A DNA stretch of 49,602 nt from Streptomyces panaciradicis (GTDB lineage Bacteria > Actinomycetota > Actinomycetes > Streptomycetales > Streptomycetaceae), in NCBI RefSeq assembly GCF_023516615.1, contig NZ_JAMGBF010000048.1, positions 1 through 49,602 on the forward strand, written 5' to 3'. A model generated the notes under the pieces. That model had not been told where the DNA came from and did not search any database. It saw only the letters and a list, made by a program, of their open reading frames with translations. Made by a program: the position numbers and the translations under genes. Position 1 is the stretch's first letter. Each line of letters opens with the position of its first letter. Below, piece by piece: positions 1-10,182 of the stretch.

Positions 1-1806
1 GAGCGCGACGGCGTGCGCCACCGGCTGATCGCGGGCACCTGGGGCATCTTCGGGCACGGCAACGTCGCCGGCATCGGCCAGGCGCTCGTCGAGTACGGGG
101 ACGACATGCCGTACCACCAGGGCCGCAACGAGCAGTCCATGGTGCACGCGGCCGTCGGGTACGCCCGCCAGCTCAACCGGCTCTCCGCGCAGGCCGTGAC
201 GACGTCCATCGGGCCCGGAGCCACCAACCTGGTCACCGGCGCCGCACTGGCCACCATCAACCGGCTGCCGGTCCTGCTGCTGCCCGGCGACTACTTCGCC
301 TCGCACGCCCCGGACCCGCTGCTGCAGCAGCTGGAGCACCCCACCGAGGCGGACGTGTCCGTCAACGACACCCTGCGCCCGGTGTCGCGGTACTTCGACC
401 GGATCACGCGTCCCGAGGCCCTGATCCCGTCGGCGCTGAACGCCATGCGGGTGCTCGCGGACCCGGCCGAGACCGGCGCGGTCACCCTCGCCCTCCCCCA
501 GGACGTCCAGGCCGAGGCCCACGACTGGCCGGAGGAGTTCTTCGCCGAGCGCGTGTGGCACGTACGGCGCCCCGCGCCCGACCCCTACGAGCTGGCGGAG
601 GCGGTGGCGGCGATCCGGGCCGCCGAGCGCCCGCTGATCGTCGCGGGCGGCGGCGTCCACCACAGCGAGGCCGAGGACGCGCTGAAGGCGCTGGTGGAGG
701 CCACAGGCATCCCGGTCGCCTCGACCCAGGCGGGCAAGGGCTCGCTGCGCCACGACCACCCCGCCGACCTCGGCGGCATCGGCCACACCGGTACGGCGGT
801 CAGCGACGGCATCGCGCGCACGGCCGACCTGGTGATCGGCGTCGGCACCCGCTACACGGACTTCACGACCGCGTCCGGGACGCTCTTCCAGAACCCTGAC
901 GTGCGCTTCGTCAACCTCAACATCACGGCGTTCGACGCTCACAAGCTGTCGGCGCGGACTGTGGTGTGCGACGCGCGCGCAGGGCTCACGGCGTTGACCG
1001 AGGCGCTCGCGGATCACCGTGTGAACCCGGTTCACGAGGCGGCATACCGTGAAGGCAAGGAACGCTGGGAGCGGCTCGTCGACGCCGCTTACACGGCCGC
1101 CGACGAGAACGCCGTCCCCACCCAGACCCAGGTGCTCGGCGCCCTGGACGCGGTCGTCGGCGACGACGACGTGGTGATCAACGCCGCCGGCTCGCTCCCC
1201 GGCGACCTGCACAAGCTCTGGCGGGCCCGCAGCCCCCGCCAGTACCACCTGGAGTACGGCTACTCCTGCATGGGCTACGAGATCCCGGCGGCCATCGGCG
1301 TCCAGCAGGCCGCGCCGGGCACCCCGGTGTGGTCCCTGGTCGGCGACGGCACCTACCTGATGATGCCGACCGAGATCGTCACCGCCGTCCAGGAGGGCCT
1401 GCCGGTCAACCTGGTCCTCATCCAGAACCACGGCTACGCCTCCATCGGCGGCCTGTCCGAGTCGGTCGGCGGCGAGCGCTTCGGCACGGCGTACCGCTAC
1501 CGGACCGCCGACGGAACCTTCTCCGGCGCCCCGCTCCCCGTCGACCTGGCCGCCAACGCGGGCAGCCTCGGCATGGACGTCCTGCGCGCCAAGACGGTCC
1601 GCGAACTGCGCGAGGCGCTCGCCGCGGCCCGCGCCTCCGACCGCCCGACCTGTGTCTACGTCGAGACCGACACCGCCGGCCCGGCCGCTCCCCCGGCCGA
1701 GGCCTGGTGGGACGTCCCGGTCGCCGAGACGGCCACCCGCGAGGCCGCCGTACGGGCCCGCGAGGAGTACGACCGCCAGGTCGCCGACCGCCGCCACCAC
1801 CTCTGA
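1..1806 (+). CDS. iolD: 3D-(3,5/4)-trihydroxycyclohexane-1,2-dione hydrolase IolD (5' partial)
   Basis: ThDP-dependent ring-opening enzyme of myo-inositol catabolism, which makes 5-deoxy-glucuronate. The reading frame is open to the first base of the window (first codons E-R-D-G), so roughly the first 30 residues lie outside; the GTG at 13 is internal. The visible 601 residues show the three ThDP-enzyme domains: an N-terminal pyrimidine-binding domain with the inositol-enzyme signature WGIFGHGNVAG, a central nucleotide-fold domain, and a C-terminal PP domain with the metal/ThDP motif GDG followed by NHGYASIGGL. It is followed after 39 bp by mmsA, the last step of the same pathway, and then by a GntR regulator, as in other actinomycete inositol loci. 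The family call is firm; only the start is missing. Confidence 0.95.
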   Translation, partial: ERDGVRHRLIAGTWGIFGHGNVAGIGQALVEYGDDMPYHQGRNEQSMVHAAVGYARQLNRLSAQAVTTSIGPGATNLVTGAALATINRLPVLLLPGDYFASHAPDPLLQQLEHPTEADVSVNDTLRPVSRYFDRITRPEALIPSALNAMRVLADPAETGAVTLALPQDVQAEAHDWPEEFFAERVWHVRRPAPDPYELAEAVAAIRAAERPLIVAGGGVHHSEAEDALKALVEATGIPVASTQAGKGSLRHDHPADLGGIGHTGTAVSDGIARTADLVIGVGTRYTDFTTASGTLFQNPDVRFVNLNITAFDAHKLSARTVVCDARAGLTALTEALADHRVNPVHEAAYREGKERWERLVDAAYTAADENAVPTQTQVLGALDAVVGDDDVVINAAGSLPGDLHKLWRARSPRQYHLEYGYSCMGYEIPAAIGVQQAAPGTPVWSLVGDGTYLMMPTEIVTAVQEGLPVNLVLIQNHGYASIGGLSESVGGERFGTAYRYRTADGTFSGAPLPVDLAANAGSLGMDVLRAKTVRELREALAAARASDRPTCVYVETDTAGPAAPPAEAWWDVPVAETATREAAVRAREEYDRQVADRRHHL

Positions 1807-1845
1807 GCCACCGCTGGTCCCCCCTTGCTGAAAGGCCCCCGCACC

Positions 1846-3339
<1,494 letters not shown>

Positions 3340-3374
3340 CAGACCGTCAACTCCTATCGGAGGGAGGTACGTCC

Positions 3375-4160
3375 ATGGCGAAGACCCGTGGCGCGACCCG
3401 TGCCGCGAACGCCCCCGCGCTCGACTCCCTGGACTTCGCCCTGGACCGGGGCAGTCCGGTGCCGCTGTACTACCAGCTCGCCCAGCAGCTGGAGGCGGCC
3501 ATCGAGCACGGGGTCCTCGCCCCGGGAAACCTCCTGGGCAACGAGATCGACCTCTCGACCCGCCTGGGCCTGTCCAGACCCACGGTCCGCCAGGCCATCC
3601 AGTCCCTGGTCGACAAGGGCCTGCTGGTGCGCCGCCGGGGTGTGGGCACCCAGGTCGTCCACAGCCAGGTCAAGCGTCCGCTGGAGCTCTCCAGCCTCTA
3701 CGACGACCTGGAGGCGGCCGGCCAGGGCCCGACCACCCAGGTCGTGCGCAACGAGCGCCGGCCCGCCGCCCCGGAGGTGGCGGCCGCGCTCGGCATCGCC
3801 GAGGGCGGCGAGGTGATCGTCCTGGAGCGGCTGCGCCTCACCCACGGCCAGCCGGTGGCCCTGCTGTGCAACTACCTGCCGGCGACGTTGCTCGAGCTCG
3901 ACACCACCCGCCTGGAGGCGACGGGCCTGTACCGCATGATGCGCACCGCCGGCATCACCCTGCACAGCGCCCGCCAGACCATCGGCGCCCGTTCCGCCAC
4001 CGCCGACGAGGCCTCCCGCCTGGACGAACAGGAGGGGGCCGCCGTACTGACCATGCAGCGCACGGCGTACGACGACACGGGGCGGCCGGTGGAGTACGGG
4101 ACCCACATCTACCGGGCCTCGCGCTACGCCTTCGACTTCCAGCTGCTGGTCAGGCCCTGA
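3375..4160 (+). CDS. GntR family (HutC/UTRA) transcriptional regulator
   Basis: A 261-aa regulator with an N-terminal winged helix (about residues 28-95; VPLYYQLAQQLEAAI and SRPTVRQAIQSLVDKGLL) and a C-terminal UTRA effector-binding domain (about 110-258). UTRA domains usually bind a small sugar or acid ligand. The ATG at 3375 has a strong GGAGGGAGG ribosome site and the gene follows mmsA by 35 bp, so it is probably co-transcribed with the inositol genes and may control them; that role is inferred from position. It also lies directly upstream of the first copy (site A) of the glycopolymer-locus repeat, so a role there cannot be excluded. Confidence 0.9.
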   Translation: MAKTRGATRAANAPALDSLDFALDRGSPVPLYYQLAQQLEAAIEHGVLAPGNLLGNEIDLSTRLGLSRPTVRQAIQSLVDKGLLVRRRGVGTQVVHSQVKRPLELSSLYDDLEAAGQGPTTQVVRNERRPAAPEVAAALGIAEGGEVIVLERLRLTHGQPVALLCNYLPATLLELDTTRLEATGLYRMMRTAGITLHSARQTIGARSATADEASRLDEQEGAAVLTMQRTAYDDTGRPVEYGTHIYRASRYAFDFQLLVRP

Positions 4161-4189
4161 CTTGACGCCACGGGCGGGCTGCCGCACAG

Positions 4190-4216
4190 TCGTACACATA
4201 CGTCGTAAACGTACGT
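4190..4216 (+). promoter_or_regulatory. Locus-specific 27-bp element, copy A
   Basis: First of five copies of a conserved element (core GTACGTATACG-N-CGTAAAT) found only in this glycopolymer locus. This copy reads in the direction of the downstream epimerase gene, with its centre (T at 4203) 45 bp upstream of the GTG. Around the centre it forms TACG-N-CGTA, and it carries a direct repeat TACGTCGT at 4199-4206 and 4212-4219. It is an AT-richer island in very GC-rich sequence. Whether it is an operator, an activator site or a sigma-factor promoter is not known. Confidence 0.75.
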
Positions 4217-4247
4217 CGTCCTCCTCATCAGGGCCGGGTGAGGCACC

Positions 4248-5348
4248 GTGGACAAGAACCGGCACGCGCGGGCCCGCCCGGGGGCCGGTCGCCCCTGGGC
4301 CCCCTCCACCGTCCTCGTCACCGGCGGGGCCGGCTTCATCGGCAGCCACGCCTGCGTGGAACTCCTCGACCACGGCTACGAGGTGGTCGTCGTCGACGAC
4401 TACTCCAACAGCGCCCCGCAGGTCTTCGCGCGGGCGGAGAGGATCGCCGGACGGTTCGTCGGGGCCGTCTACGAGCTCGACGTCCGCGACCGGCGCGCGC
4501 TGTCCGCCGTCTTCGACCGGCACCCGGTGGACGCGGTCGTGCACTTCGCCGCGCTCAAGGGCGTGAGCGGCTCGGCACGGCGGCCGGTGGAGTACTACGA
4601 CATCAACGTCGGCGGCACCACCGCGCTGCTGTCGGCGATGCACGAGCACGGGGTGCACCGGATCGTCTTCTCCTCGTCCTGCTGGCTCTACGGCGACGCG
4701 GGCCCCGGACTGCTGGACGAGAACACCCCCGTGCGGCCCGGCAACCCCTTTGCCGCCTCCAAGTGGCTCTGCGAGCAGATCCTCGCCGACGTCTGCCGCA
4801 GGCTCCCCGAGTACACGGTGCTGTGCCTGCGGTACTGCAACCCGGCCGGCGCGCATCCGAGCGGACTGCTCGGCGAGGCTCCGCGCGGCGCCCCGGAGAA
4901 CATGATGCCGTCCCTCGCGCAGGTGGCCGTCGGGCGCCGGGAGCGGCTGCGCGTCTTCGGCGGGGACTACCCCACCCCCGACGGCACCGCGATCCGCGAC
5001 TACATCCACGTCATGGACACCGTCGAGGCCCACCGCGTGGCCCTCGACCACCTTGGCGACGCCCCCGGCATGCGCGTGTACAACATCGGCCTGGGCCAGG
5101 GAAGTTCGGTGCTCGACGTGATCGCCGCGTTCTCGGAGGCGAGCGGCGGCGAGATCCCGTACGAACTCACCGACCGCCGCCCGGGGGACGTGGCGACCCT
5201 CGTCGCCAATCCCGCCGCCGTCACCCGCGACTGGGGGTGGCGGCCGAGCCGCAGCCTGACGGACATGTGCCGGGACGCCCTGCGGTTCCAGCTTGTCAAT
5301 CCGCACGGGTACGCCGGTACGGCACCCGTCGCCGATCGGCGGCCCTGA
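4248..5348 (+). CDS. UDP-glucose 4-epimerase-like extended SDR with Tyr-to-Phe change
   Basis: A 366-aa GalE-like extended short-chain dehydrogenase, predicted to act on a nucleotide sugar for the adjacent polymer. The N terminus has about 20 extra residues before the Rossmann motif TGGAGFIGS (G26-x-x-G29-x-x-G32). The catalytic Ser region is present (S142-S144, followed by C-W-L-Y-G), but the usual YxxxK active-site motif reads F168-A-A-S-K172: codon 4749-4751 is TTT. The catalytic tyrosine is therefore replaced by phenylalanine, which in GalE enzymes greatly reduces activity. The Lys and the C-terminal sugar-binding segments (RYCNPAGAHPSG, RDYIHVMDT) are intact. The GTG start at 4248 has GGTGAGG upstream. 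Site A lies just upstream. Either the enzyme works differently or it is impaired. Confidence 0.88.
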   Translation: MDKNRHARARPGAGRPWAPSTVLVTGGAGFIGSHACVELLDHGYEVVVVDDYSNSAPQVFARAERIAGRFVGAVYELDVRDRRALSAVFDRHPVDAVVHFAALKGVSGSARRPVEYYDINVGGTTALLSAMHEHGVHRIVFSSSCWLYGDAGPGLLDENTPVRPGNPFAASKWLCEQILADVCRRLPEYTVLCLRYCNPAGAHPSGLLGEAPRGAPENMMPSLAQVAVGRRERLRVFGGDYPTPDGTAIRDYIHVMDTVEAHRVALDHLGDAPGMRVYNIGLGQGSSVLDVIAAFSEASGGEIPYELTDRRPGDVATLVANPAAVTRDWGWRPSRSLTDMCRDALRFQLVNPHGYAGTAPVADRRP

Positions 5349-5369
5349 ACCCGAGCGAACGCCGCCTTC

Positions 5370-5382
5370 GCCGGTAACCGGC
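5370..5382. terminator. Short hairpin between convergent genes
   Basis: GCCGG-TAA-CCGGC inverted repeat in the 64-bp gap between the epimerase (plus strand) and the UDP-glucose dehydrogenase (minus strand). It is short and has no T-tract; its placement between convergent stops is the main argument for a terminator. Confidence 0.35.
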
Positions 5383-5412
5383 TGCGGACACCGCCATGTC
5401 ACGGCAGTGCGC

Positions 5413-6777
5413 TCAGTGGGGCGGCCCGACCACGCCGTCTTCCGCGTGCGGCGGGCAGAGCCTCGGGCGGCCCGGTGCGCAGAGCGTCCAGCCCGCCCTG
5501 CTCCAGGCGACCGGGTCGAGGCTGTGGCGTGCGTCCACGACGGTCGGGATGCGGACGACCTCGGCGAGAGCGGCCGGATCGAGCGCCCTGTACTGCGGCC
5601 AGTCGGTGAGGTGCAGCACCACGTCGGCCTGTTCGCAGACCTTGTTCACATCCAGCGCGAACTGCAGCTCGGGGTGCGCGGCCCGAGCGGCGTCGATCGC
5701 CTCGGGGTCGTGGACGCGGACCTCCGCTCCCCGGCGCCGGACCGCGTCCGCCACGGCGAGGGCCGGTGAGTCACGGACGTCGTCGCTGCCGGGTTTGAAG
5801 GCGGCTCCGAGCACCGCCACGCATCGGTTCTCGAAGGAGCCGCCGACGAGCCGCTCGGCAAGGCCGACCGTGCGACGGCGTTGCCGTTGGTTGATCTCGT
5901 CGACCTCCCGCAGGAAGGCGACCGACTCCGCCAGCCCCAGTTCCTCGGCTCGGGCGACGAAGGCCCGGATGTCCTTCGGCAGACACCCGCCGCCGAAGCC
6001 CAGGCCGGGCGTGAGGAAGCGCGGTCCGATGCGGGGGTCCGCTCCCATGGCCCGGGCGAGGGTGGTCACGTCGGCGGCGACGGCGTCGCAGACCTCCGCC
6101 ATGGCGTTGATGAACGAGATCTTGGTCGCGAGGAAGGCGTTGGAGGCCAGCTTGACCAGTTCGGCGGTGGCGGTGTCGGTGCTGATGAACGGCACGCCGG
6201 CGGCCAGCAGGGGCGCGTAGATCTCGCGCAGTCGCGCCTCGGCGTGCGCCGAGCGGACTCCCGCCACGATGCGCTCCGGCCGCAGCGTGTCGTGAACGGC
6301 GCTGCCCTCTCGGAGGAATTCGGGGTTCCAGGCCACGTCTGCGTTCGCAGCGGTCGCGCGCAGCCGCCGGGCCAGCCGGTCCGCCGTGCCGACCGGCACG
6401 GTCGACTTCCCGATCAGCAGCGTCCCTCCGTCCGTTCCGAGTCGCTGCGAAGAGGTCAGGGCGTCGACCGCGGCCTCGACGTGGCTCAGGTCGGCGGCGC
6501 CCGAGGCCGGTTGCTGCGGGGTGCCCACACATACGAAGTGGGTGTCGGCGAACCCGGCGGCCTGCGCCAGTGAGGTGGTGAAGCGCAGTCGGCCCGCCTC
6601 GGCTCCGCGCCAGAGCAGGTCGGCGAGCCCGGGCTCGTAGAAGGGGGGTCGCGCGGCGGTGAGGGCGCCGATCCGGGCCGGGTCCACATCCACGCCGAGG
6701 ACGTCGTGCCCGCTCTCGGCCATGCAGGCGGCGTGGACGGCTCCCAGGTATCCGGTGCCGATGACTGTCAGGCGCAT
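5413..6777 (-). CDS. ugd: UDP-glucose 6-dehydrogenase
   Basis: NAD-dependent UDP-glucose/GDP-mannose dehydrogenase family (454 aa), oxidising UDP-glucose to UDP-glucuronate in the cytoplasm. It has the N-terminal Rossmann motif VIGTGYLGAVHA, the central dimerisation helix (ELVKLASNAFLATKISFIN), the catalytic cysteine in GFGGGCLPKD, and the C-terminal UDP-binding domain (AAFKPGSDDVRDSPA, HLTDWPQY). The ATG at 6777 has AGGGAGCAG just upstream. It lies 52 bp downstream of a GT4 glycosyltransferase and is probably in one transcript with it from site B. It provides the uronic-acid donor for the polymer. A GDP-mannose dehydrogenase role is less likely but cannot be excluded by eye. Confidence 0.92.
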   Translation of the reverse strand: MRLTVIGTGYLGAVHAACMAESGHDVLGVDVDPARIGALTAARPPFYEPGLADLLWRGAEAGRLRFTTSLAQAAGFADTHFVCVGTPQQPASGAADLSHVEAAVDALTSSQRLGTDGGTLLIGKSTVPVGTADRLARRLRATAANADVAWNPEFLREGSAVHDTLRPERIVAGVRSAHAEARLREIYAPLLAAGVPFISTDTATAELVKLASNAFLATKISFINAMAEVCDAVAADVTTLARAMGADPRIGPRFLTPGLGFGGGCLPKDIRAFVARAEELGLAESVAFLREVDEINQRQRRRTVGLAERLVGGSFENRCVAVLGAAFKPGSDDVRDSPALAVADAVRRRGAEVRVHDPEAIDAARAAHPELQFALDVNKVCEQADVVLHLTDWPQYRALDPAALAEVVRIPTVVDARHSLDPVAWSRAGWTLCAPGRPRLCPPHAEDGVVGPPH

Positions 6778-6829
6778 GTTCTGCTCCCTGGTCGCGGTCG
6801 GTCGGAGGTTCCTCGACGCGCGTCTCGGG

Positions 6830-8113
6830 TCAGGAGCCGCGAGACGTCCCGGAGGCCCCGGCCGGGAAGGGCAGACCCAGCAAGTCCCGGTAACAGGCGT
6901 CGATGGCCTCGCACATGGCCTCCGGTGCGAAGGCCGTACGCACCCGTCGGCGGCCCTGCCGGCCCATCTGCGCCGCCTGCAGCGGGTGATCGAGCAGCCA
7001 GGCGACCGCTCGCGCGGCGCCTTCCGGGTCGCCGGGCGCCACCAGCAGCCCCGTCGCACCGTGCTCGACGAGGTCGGGTACACCGTTCACGGCTGTCGCG
7101 ACGACCGGGCGGGCGGCGGCCAGTGCCTCGGTGAGGGCCCGGCCGAGTCCTTCGTACAGCGACAGCACGACGAAGACGTCCAGTCCGGCGACGAGCCGGG
7201 CCGCGTCCGGGCGGTGCCCGGTGAACGTCACCTCGACGTCCAGTTCCGCCGCGAGTCGTCGGGCCTCGGCTTCGAGCGGCCCGTCGCCGATCATGACGAA
7301 GGCGGTGTCGGGACGCACGGAACGCAGCGCGGCCGCCATACGGACGAAGTCGAGTGGCGCCTTCTGGCGGTCGATGCGGCACACCGTGCCGACGAGGGAG
7401 GCGTCGGGAGGCAGGTCCAGGATGCGGCGGGCCTCGGGATCGAACCGCTCGGGGATGTGTCCGAGCTCCACCGCCGACGGCACCACCCGGACCAGGCCGG
7501 GCGGAGCCAGGCGCTCCTCGACGGCCTGCCCCGCCACGCGAGGCGCGACGGCGAGGAACCGGTGGGTGAAACGCCGCGTGAGCCGCTCCAGAGCGCGGTA
7601 GATCATCTGCCGGGAGCGGGACATGTACGGGTGGAAGCTCAGCCCGTGGAACGTGTGCACGACGACCGGGGTACGGCACAGACGTGCGGCGATCCGCCCG
7701 AGGAATCCGCCCTTGGCCGAATGCGTGTGCACGACGGTGAACCGCTCGCGCCGGATGAGCCGTACCAGCCGCCACAGCACCAGCAGGTCAGCGGGGCTCA
7801 GGGTGTGCCGGAACCCCCGGATCTCGCACGTGTGCACGCCGGCGGCACGCGCCCGATCCCACAGGTCGCCGCCCGGAACGCCGGCGACCCACACGTCGTA
7901 GCGGGAACGGTCCATGCCGATGGCCGACAGCAGGGTGTTCCCTCCCGCGCCCGCGGAGAACCGGGTGATGACGTGCAGCACCTTGATCCGAGCCTGCGTC
8001 GGCGGCGAGGGGAGCACGGCCGTCGGCGCCACCCGCGGAGGCGTCGCGGGCCAGTAGTCGCGCATGGCTTCGCGGCGGCCCGGCCGCGCGACGACCACCC
8101 CATCCCGCATCAT
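6830..8113 (-). CDS. GT4-family glycosyltransferase
   Basis: A 427-aa GT-B fold retaining glycosyltransferase. The N-terminal domain begins after about 40 residues with KVLHVITRFSAGAGGN and contains the THSAKGGFLGRIAAR and HTFHG segments typical of EPS glycosyltransferases. The C-terminal nucleotide-sugar domain has GTVCRIDRQKAP, TGHRPDAA and the E-x7-E region LSLYEGLGRALTEALAAARPVVA. Tandem ATGs occur at 8113 and 8110, and another Met 16 residues further in could also serve. Site B lies immediately upstream, centred 30 bp from the first ATG. It is the first gene of a pair with ugd. The sugar transferred is unknown. Confidence 0.88.
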   Translation of the reverse strand: MMRDGVVVARPGRREAMRDYWPATPPRVAPTAVLPSPPTQARIKVLHVITRFSAGAGGNTLLSAIGMDRSRYDVWVAGVPGGDLWDRARAAGVHTCEIRGFRHTLSPADLLVLWRLVRLIRRERFTVVHTHSAKGGFLGRIAARLCRTPVVVHTFHGLSFHPYMSRSRQMIYRALERLTRRFTHRFLAVAPRVAGQAVEERLAPPGLVRVVPSAVELGHIPERFDPEARRILDLPPDASLVGTVCRIDRQKAPLDFVRMAAALRSVRPDTAFVMIGDGPLEAEARRLAAELDVEVTFTGHRPDAARLVAGLDVFVVLSLYEGLGRALTEALAAARPVVATAVNGVPDLVEHGATGLLVAPGDPEGAARAVAWLLDHPLQAAQMGRQGRRRVRTAFAPEAMCEAIDACYRDLLGLPFPAGASGTSRGS

Positions 8114-8129
8114 CCACCACCAGACGCAA

Positions 8130-8156
8130 TCGCATATTTACGATGTATACGTACAT
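8130..8156 (-). promoter_or_regulatory. Locus-specific 27-bp element, copy B
   Basis: Second copy of the shared element, between the divergent GT4 gene (minus strand, start 8113) and the methyltransferase gene (plus strand, start 8224). On the minus strand it matches the core GTACGTATAC(A)-N-CGTAAAT, with centre 8143, 30 bp from the GT4 start and 81 bp from the methyltransferase start. It could serve both genes, but its orientation matches the minus-strand gene, as with the other copies. Confidence 0.75.
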
Positions 8157-8223
8157 CGTCGCCTATCGGGCGGAGTGGGTCAATCCGCAGGAAAATCGAG
8201 ACGGCACACCCTGGAGGTGAGGC

Positions 8224-9195
8224 ATGCCCCTGGTCGATCTGGAGGAGTTCCGGCAGCTGCTGGCGTGTCCGCGCTGCCGATCGCCCCTCACGACGCAGCC
8301 GGGCGGATTCAGCTGCACGGAGTCCTCCTGTCCGTACCACGATTCCCCGGCCTTCCCCGTGACCGGGCGGTGGCCGGTCCTCGTCGACTTCGACCGCAGT
8401 GTCGTCGGCCGCCCGGCCGCGGCGATGGCTTTGGAGCCGAAGGAGAGTTCCCGGCCGCACTGCCCGCAGGGCGCGGACGGGCTGCCCAGCCCGCTGCGCC
8501 GTGTGTGGAAGCCGCCCAACCGTGTCGCGGCCCGGAACATCGACCTTCTGCTGCGAAGTCTCACGGGGCCCGCGCCGCGGCTCCTCGTCGTCGGCGGGGC
8601 GACCGTCGGCAACGGGGTGGAGGCGGTCTACCGCGATCCCCGGGTCGAAGTGATCGGCTTCGACATCGTCGGCAGTCCGGTGACCCAGTTCATCGCCGAC
8701 GCGCACCGGATTCCGCTGACGTCGGCGAGCGTCGACGCCGTGCTCGTGCAGGCCGTACTCGAGCATGTCCTCGACCCGGCGGCCGTCGTCGCGGAAATCC
8801 ACCGGGTCCTCAAGGACGACGGGCTCGTCTACGCGGAGACCCCGTTCCTCCAGCAGGTCCATGCGGGCGCTCACGACTTCACGCGCTACACGGCGAGTGG
8901 CCACCGCTACCTCTTCCGGCGATTCGACGAGTTGGCGGCCGGACACGTCGCGGGCCCCGGCACCCAGCTCCTGTGGAGCATCGACCACACGGTTCGGGGT
9001 CTGAGCCGTTCGGCTCTGGCGGGACGGGGCGCGCGGGGACTGCTGTTCTGGCTGCGCGCCCTCGACCGCCTCGTCCCCCCGGACTACGCCCTGGACGACG
9101 CCTCGGCCGTCTACTTCCTGGGGCGCAAGCGCGATCGGGGCATGACAGCCGCGGAAATCATCGGGTACTACCGCGGGGCCCAGCCCCCCGGCTGA
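8224..9195 (+). CDS. Class I SAM-dependent methyltransferase with N-terminal zinc ribbon
   Basis: A 323-aa protein with a Trm112-like zinc ribbon at the N terminus (C15-P-R-C18 and C31/C36), then a Methyltransf_11-type domain. The SAM-binding loop reads LLVVGGATVGNG, followed by GFDIVGSPVTQFIADAH, LVQAVLEHVLDP and the post-core VLKDDGLVYAETPF. Similar zinc-ribbon methyltransferases occur in polysaccharide and glycopeptide loci, where they modify sugars. The ATG at 8224 has a GGAGGTG ribosome site. It is a single-gene unit between two minus-strand operons and faces the epimerase gene 15 bp downstream. The substrate is inferred to be a sugar of the polymer but is not shown by the sequence. Confidence 0.82.
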   Translation: MPLVDLEEFRQLLACPRCRSPLTTQPGGFSCTESSCPYHDSPAFPVTGRWPVLVDFDRSVVGRPAAAMALEPKESSRPHCPQGADGLPSPLRRVWKPPNRVAARNIDLLLRSLTGPAPRLLVVGGATVGNGVEAVYRDPRVEVIGFDIVGSPVTQFIADAHRIPLTSASVDAVLVQAVLEHVLDPAAVVAEIHRVLKDDGLVYAETPFLQQVHAGAHDFTRYTASGHRYLFRRFDELAAGHVAGPGTQLLWSIDHTVRGLSRSALAGRGARGLLFWLRALDRLVPPDYALDDASAVYFLGRKRDRGMTAAEIIGYYRGAQPPG

Positions 9196-9210
9196 CCCAC
9201 GCCCCGGGCC

Positions 9211-10182
9211 TCAACGCCGCTCGGCAGGCACCCGTTCCTCGGGCCGTACGGGGAGCGAGGCCCGCTCGGCCCGCACCATGGCGGCCAGTCCGGTACGGAT
9301 GTCCGTGCCTGGCCGATAGCCGAAGGCCGCCTTCGCCACGGTGATGTCGGCCGCGGTGCGCCGCGCGTCGCCCGGCTCTGCCGGACCCCGCACCACCCTC
9401 ACCGGGGCGGCCAACAGGCCCACTTCGTCGATGACCCGGTTCATCGTCACCTCGCACCCTCCGCCGACGTTCGCGACCCCGGCCCACGCGGACAGCGCGG
9501 CGGAACGCATGGCCGCCACCACATCCCCGACGAAGGTGAAGTCGCGGCTCTGCGATCCGTCCCCGTACAGCGGGAAGGGCCGGCGCGCGCAGGCGGCCGT
9601 CACCAGCCGCGAGAACGCCATGTCGGGCCGCTGGCCGGGGCCGTACACGGTGAAGAGCCGCAAGGAGACCGTGGGCAGGCCGAATGCGGTGCGGTACGTC
9701 TCGCACAGCTGTTCCGCCGCGAGTTTGGTCACCCCGTAGGGGGACACGGGCCGGGGGCGCAGTGTCTCCCGCATCGGATACGCGTCCGCATCGCCGTAGA
9801 CCGACGAACTGGACGCGAAGACCAACCGGCCGGGGCAGGTCTCGCGCATCGCCTCCAGCACGTGCTGGGTCACCAGGACGTTGCGTTCGAGGTACACGGC
9901 GAACTCCGGCCCCCACGAACCTCGTACGCCCGGCTGCCCCGCGAGGTGGTAGACGGCGTCCGCGGCCGCGAACAGCGGCTCCAGGCGCATGTCCAGCAGA
10001 TCCCTCCGGTGGAAGGTGAACCGGTCCCGGCCCAGCAGGGCGGCGAGGTTGCGCCGCTTGCGGGCAGGCTCGTAGAAGTCGGTGAGGGCATCGATCCCCA
10101 CCACGTCGTCCCCGCGGGCCAGCAGGTGTTCGCAGAGGTGCGAGCCGATGAACCCCGCCGCGCCGGTCACCACGGCGCGCAT
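9211..10182 (-). CDS. NAD-dependent nucleotide-sugar epimerase/dehydratase
   Basis: Extended SDR (323 aa) with intact active site: Rossmann motif VTGAAGFIGSHL at the N terminus, Ser region FASSSSVYGD, and catalytic SPYGVTK (YxxxK). Length, the TDFY and HLAGQPGVRGSW segments, and the presence of UDP-glucose dehydrogenase nearby resemble UDP-glucuronate 4-epimerases, which make UDP-galacturonate; this assignment is an inference. Its ATG overlaps the stop of the sugar transferase gene by one base (TGATG), so the two are translationally coupled downstream of site C. Unlike the GalE-like gene at 4248, it keeps the catalytic tyrosine. Confidence 0.87.
   Translation of the reverse strand: MRAVVTGAAGFIGSHLCEHLLARGDDVVGIDALTDFYEPARKRRNLAALLGRDRFTFHRRDLLDMRLEPLFAAADAVYHLAGQPGVRGSWGPEFAVYLERNVLVTQHVLEAMRETCPGRLVFASSSSVYGDADAYPMRETLRPRPVSPYGVTKLAAEQLCETYRTAFGLPTVSLRLFTVYGPGQRPDMAFSRLVTAACARRPFPLYGDGSQSRDFTFVGDVVAAMRSAALSAWAGVANVGGGCEVTMNRVIDEVGLLAAPVRVVRGPAEPGDARRTAADITVAKAAFGYRPGTDIRTGLAAMVRAERASLPVRPEERVPAERR

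Noticed and set aside
3354..5402. Long minus-strand open frame across the GntR and epimerase genes
   Set aside because: Antisense shadow of high-GC coding sequence: low-complexity Gly/Val/Arg/Asp-rich product without domain signatures, while the plus strand has clear family motifs.
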